A stretch of DNA of 8,243 bases from Clostridiales bacterium (GTDB lineage: Bacteria > Bacillota > Clostridia > Tissierellales > Sedimentibacteraceae): assembly GCA_003497505.1 (NCBI GenBank), contig DNNV01000262.1, forward strand, positions 1 to 8,243, in the 5' to 3' direction. Made by a program: the position numbers and the translations under genes. Below the pieces are notes generated by a model, which did not search any database, was not told the DNA's origin, and saw only the letters and a program-made list of their open reading frames with translations. Below are positions 7,413 to 8,243 of the stretch, piece by piece (the first letter of the stretch is position 1; the number at the start of each line of letters is the position of its first letter).

Positions 7413-7442
7413 ATTATATAATACAGCCTCATGCTTTGTACA
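7413..7442 (-). promoter_or_regulatory. Predicted polC promoter
   Basis: On the minus strand TGTACA (7442-7437) and a perfect TATAAT (7418-7413) are 18 bases apart. The -35 element is weak (four of six). It lies just after the terminator of the upstream gene, so polC probably begins its own transcript near 7406, with a leader of about 26 bases. Confidence 0.5.
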
Positions 7443-7459
7443 TAGTAACTATTGTAATT

Positions 7460-7485
7460 AAAAAAGTTCCCTTGCGAGAACCCTT
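7460..7485 (-). terminator. Intrinsic terminator after the four-cysteine gene
   Basis: On the minus strand GTTCTC (7481-7476), the GNRA tetraloop GCAA, and GGGAAC (7471-7466) form a 6-bp stem with one T-G wobble, followed directly by TTTTTT (7465-7460). Wobble and A-T pairs can lengthen the base of the stem into the T run. It separates the four-cysteine gene from the polC promoter. Confidence 0.8.
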
Positions 7486-7486
7486 G

Positions 7487-7681
7487 TTATTCATGCTCAA
7501 TACTTTCTATGGTTATTTGCTCCGATGTACATTCTTCCTTTTTAGAATAGTTTTCACCCACTCTGAACAAGTACAGCGGACAGGTATCAATCATGCATGC
7601 TCTTATTTCATTATATTGGTCGTTGCTGCATTCGAGGCATTTTTTTCTTATAGCCTGAATGGGCGTCATATTTTTTCCCAT
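7487..7681 (-). CDS. Small four-cysteine (zinc-finger-like) protein
   Basis: A 64-residue product starting at ATG 7681-7679; an ATG four codons on is an alternative. The ribosome binding site is weak (AGGGAT, about eight bases upstream). Core: TPIQAIRKKCLECS, a spacer, then ACMIDTCPLYLFRVG. The cysteines are 15, 18, 29 and 34, pattern C-x2-C-x10-C-x4-C, suited to one zinc ion. I recall small proteins with the shape P-x-x-A-I-R-x-K-C-x-x-C ... C-P-L-[WY]-x-[FY]-R-x-G from Firmicutes and their phages, generally unannotated. The C-terminal third is acidic and probably disordered. It has its own promoter and terminator and no phage genes beside it. Metal and nucleic-acid binding are inferences from the cysteine pattern only. 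Confidence 0.75.
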   Translation of the reverse strand: MGKNMTPIQAIRKKCLECSNDQYNEIRACMIDTCPLYLFRVGENYSKKEECTSEQITIESIEHE

Positions 7682-7722
7682 AAATCTATCCCTGTTATTC
7701 CGACTTATAACTTACCCTATGA

Positions 7723-7751
7723 ATCTTACAAAATTATATAAAATATGTCAA
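7723..7751 (-). promoter_or_regulatory. Predicted promoter of the four-cysteine gene
   Basis: A perfect TTGACA (7751-7746) is followed after 17 bases by TAAGAT (7728-7723), four of six to consensus. The predicted start near 7716 gives a leader of about 35 bases. Within the leader, GTTAT and ATAAC flank eight bases, a hairpin too weak to interpret. Confidence 0.55.
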
Positions 7752-7813
7752 TACCATATTTACAACAAAACCAATTATCAGAGAGTGCCCGCTCCACCCT
7801 GCTGGCTCACCTT

Positions 7814-7835
7814 AAAAAATTAAGAGCTGCTCTTA
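7814..7835 (-). terminator. Intrinsic terminator at the end of the membrane-protein gene
   Basis: On the minus strand TAAGAG (7835-7830), loop CAG, and CTCTTA (7826-7821) form a 6-bp stem followed by ATTTTTT (7820-7814). The stop codon lies at the base of the descending arm. A competing pairing can use an AAGAGC copy a few bases upstream, so the exact fold is uncertain, but the hairpin plus T run is clear. Confidence 0.65.
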
Positions 7836-8243
7836 TTCGGGCTCTTTACAGTATAATAATATCCGATAACAGTTACTGTCAAAGAGCTTAATGCATCTAC
7901 TATCAAATCGGTCATTGTATCTCTCAAAGCTGCCTGGCCTACTAAGACGGTTCCATCACCTAGCATGAATTTTTGCATATTGGTACCAAGAACACAATCA
8001 GCTAAAAATTCATATATCTCCCATACTGCTCCAGATGCCAGAGCAAAGCAGAATGCAAATAGGGCTACAAAAAAAGGACTTAAATGAGTTTCCAACACCT
8101 CCATGTCATTGAAGTAACTGACAAGACTAAACCCTAATGCTCCGAGCATCGCTCCGCTAAATGCATGCAGGATTAAATCCCAATACGGTATTAAATAATA
8201 GAAATTTCTAACCTCTCCTAGATATATAGCACAATAAAGAAAG
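7820..8243 (-). CDS. Multi-pass membrane protein, DUF2238/YjdF-like (5' end outside window)
   Basis: The minus-strand frame stays open from the stop at 7822-7820 to the right edge, giving 140 visible residues. An ATG at 8149 is internal, because the frame before it continues as conserved-looking sequence (YYLIPYWDLILHAFSGAM). Three hydrophobic segments are visible: about 22-44 (DLILHAFSGAMLGALGFSLV), 54-85 (FFVALFAFCFALASGAVWEI, with EIYEFL and GTNMQ at its end) and 110-132 (MTDLIVDALSSLTVTVIGYY). The polar residues inside membrane segments (D-x-x-L-H near the start, WEIYEF, DTMTDLIVDAL) recall the uncharacterised DUF2238/YjdF-type family; this is from memory and untested. The tail KSPNKSSS is short and basic. 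The gene ends in an intrinsic terminator. No substrate can be proposed. Confidence 0.75.
   Translation of the reverse strand, partial: FLYCAIYLGEVRNFYYLIPYWDLILHAFSGAMLGALGFSLVSYFNDMEVLETHLSPFFVALFAFCFALASGAVWEIYEFLADCVLGTNMQKFMLGDGTVLVGQAALRDTMTDLIVDALSSLTVTVIGYYYTVKSPNKSSS

Noticed and set aside
7057..7741. Plus-strand frames of 134 and 101 residues over the polC start and the four-cysteine gene
   Set aside because: They run across two minus-strand genes, a terminator and promoters, with no ribosome binding site.
8147..8149. ATG at 8149 as the start of the membrane protein
   Set aside because: The open frame continues upstream to the window edge with hydrophobic, family-like sequence, and there is no ribosome binding site before this ATG.

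Overview
This is an ordinary-looking chromosomal segment of a low-GC Gram-positive anaerobe, most likely a member of the Clostridia. The evidence is the AT-rich sequence, strong AGGAGG-type ribosome binding sites, use of TTG starts, a full-length PolC-type DNA polymerase III (the replicase of Firmicutes and relatives), a LysM plus SleB/CwlJ-type cell-wall hydrolase, and small families seen mainly in clostridia. I cannot name the genus. I see no tRNA, rRNA, CRISPR array, insertion sequence or prophage module, and no gene-free stretch longer than about 200 bases.

Layout. Positions 1-563 (minus strand, runs off the left edge) encode an exported protein built from 87-residue FMN-binding repeats that are nearly identical at DNA level. 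A divergent promoter region (564-736) separates it from a plus-strand gene (737-1381) for a 214-residue protein that resembles the uncharacterised family DUF6143. Next on the plus strand is a secreted cell-wall hydrolase with two LysM domains (1584-2360), with its own promoter and two nested start sites. It ends in a very long hairpin terminator that also serves the gene arriving from the other side. That gene (2430-2960, minus) encodes a small protein with a carboxypeptidase-regulatory-like beta-sandwich domain. It lies 61 bases downstream of polC (3022-7380, minus), which fills over half the window. Upstream of polC, also on the minus strand, are a 64-residue four-cysteine protein (7487-7681) with its own promoter and terminator, and a multi-pass membrane protein (7820 to beyond 8243) ending in an intrinsic terminator.

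How the parts relate. The window looks like a series of mostly single-gene transcription units, not one operon; only polC and the small gene after it could share a transcript. Three of the products are probably at or outside the membrane (FMN-repeat protein, LysM hydrolase, right-edge membrane protein). The FMN-repeat protein suggests covalent flavinylation by an ApbE-type transferase and extracytosolic electron transfer, but neither an ApbE gene nor a partner is in the window. polC is not next to the dxr/rseP/ispG or rimP/nusA genes that usually flank it.

No convincing new multi-gene system is visible. The points most worth a second look are the tandem flavinylation repeats, the four-cysteine protein beside polC, the unplaced DUF6143-like protein and the nested starts of the hydrolase.
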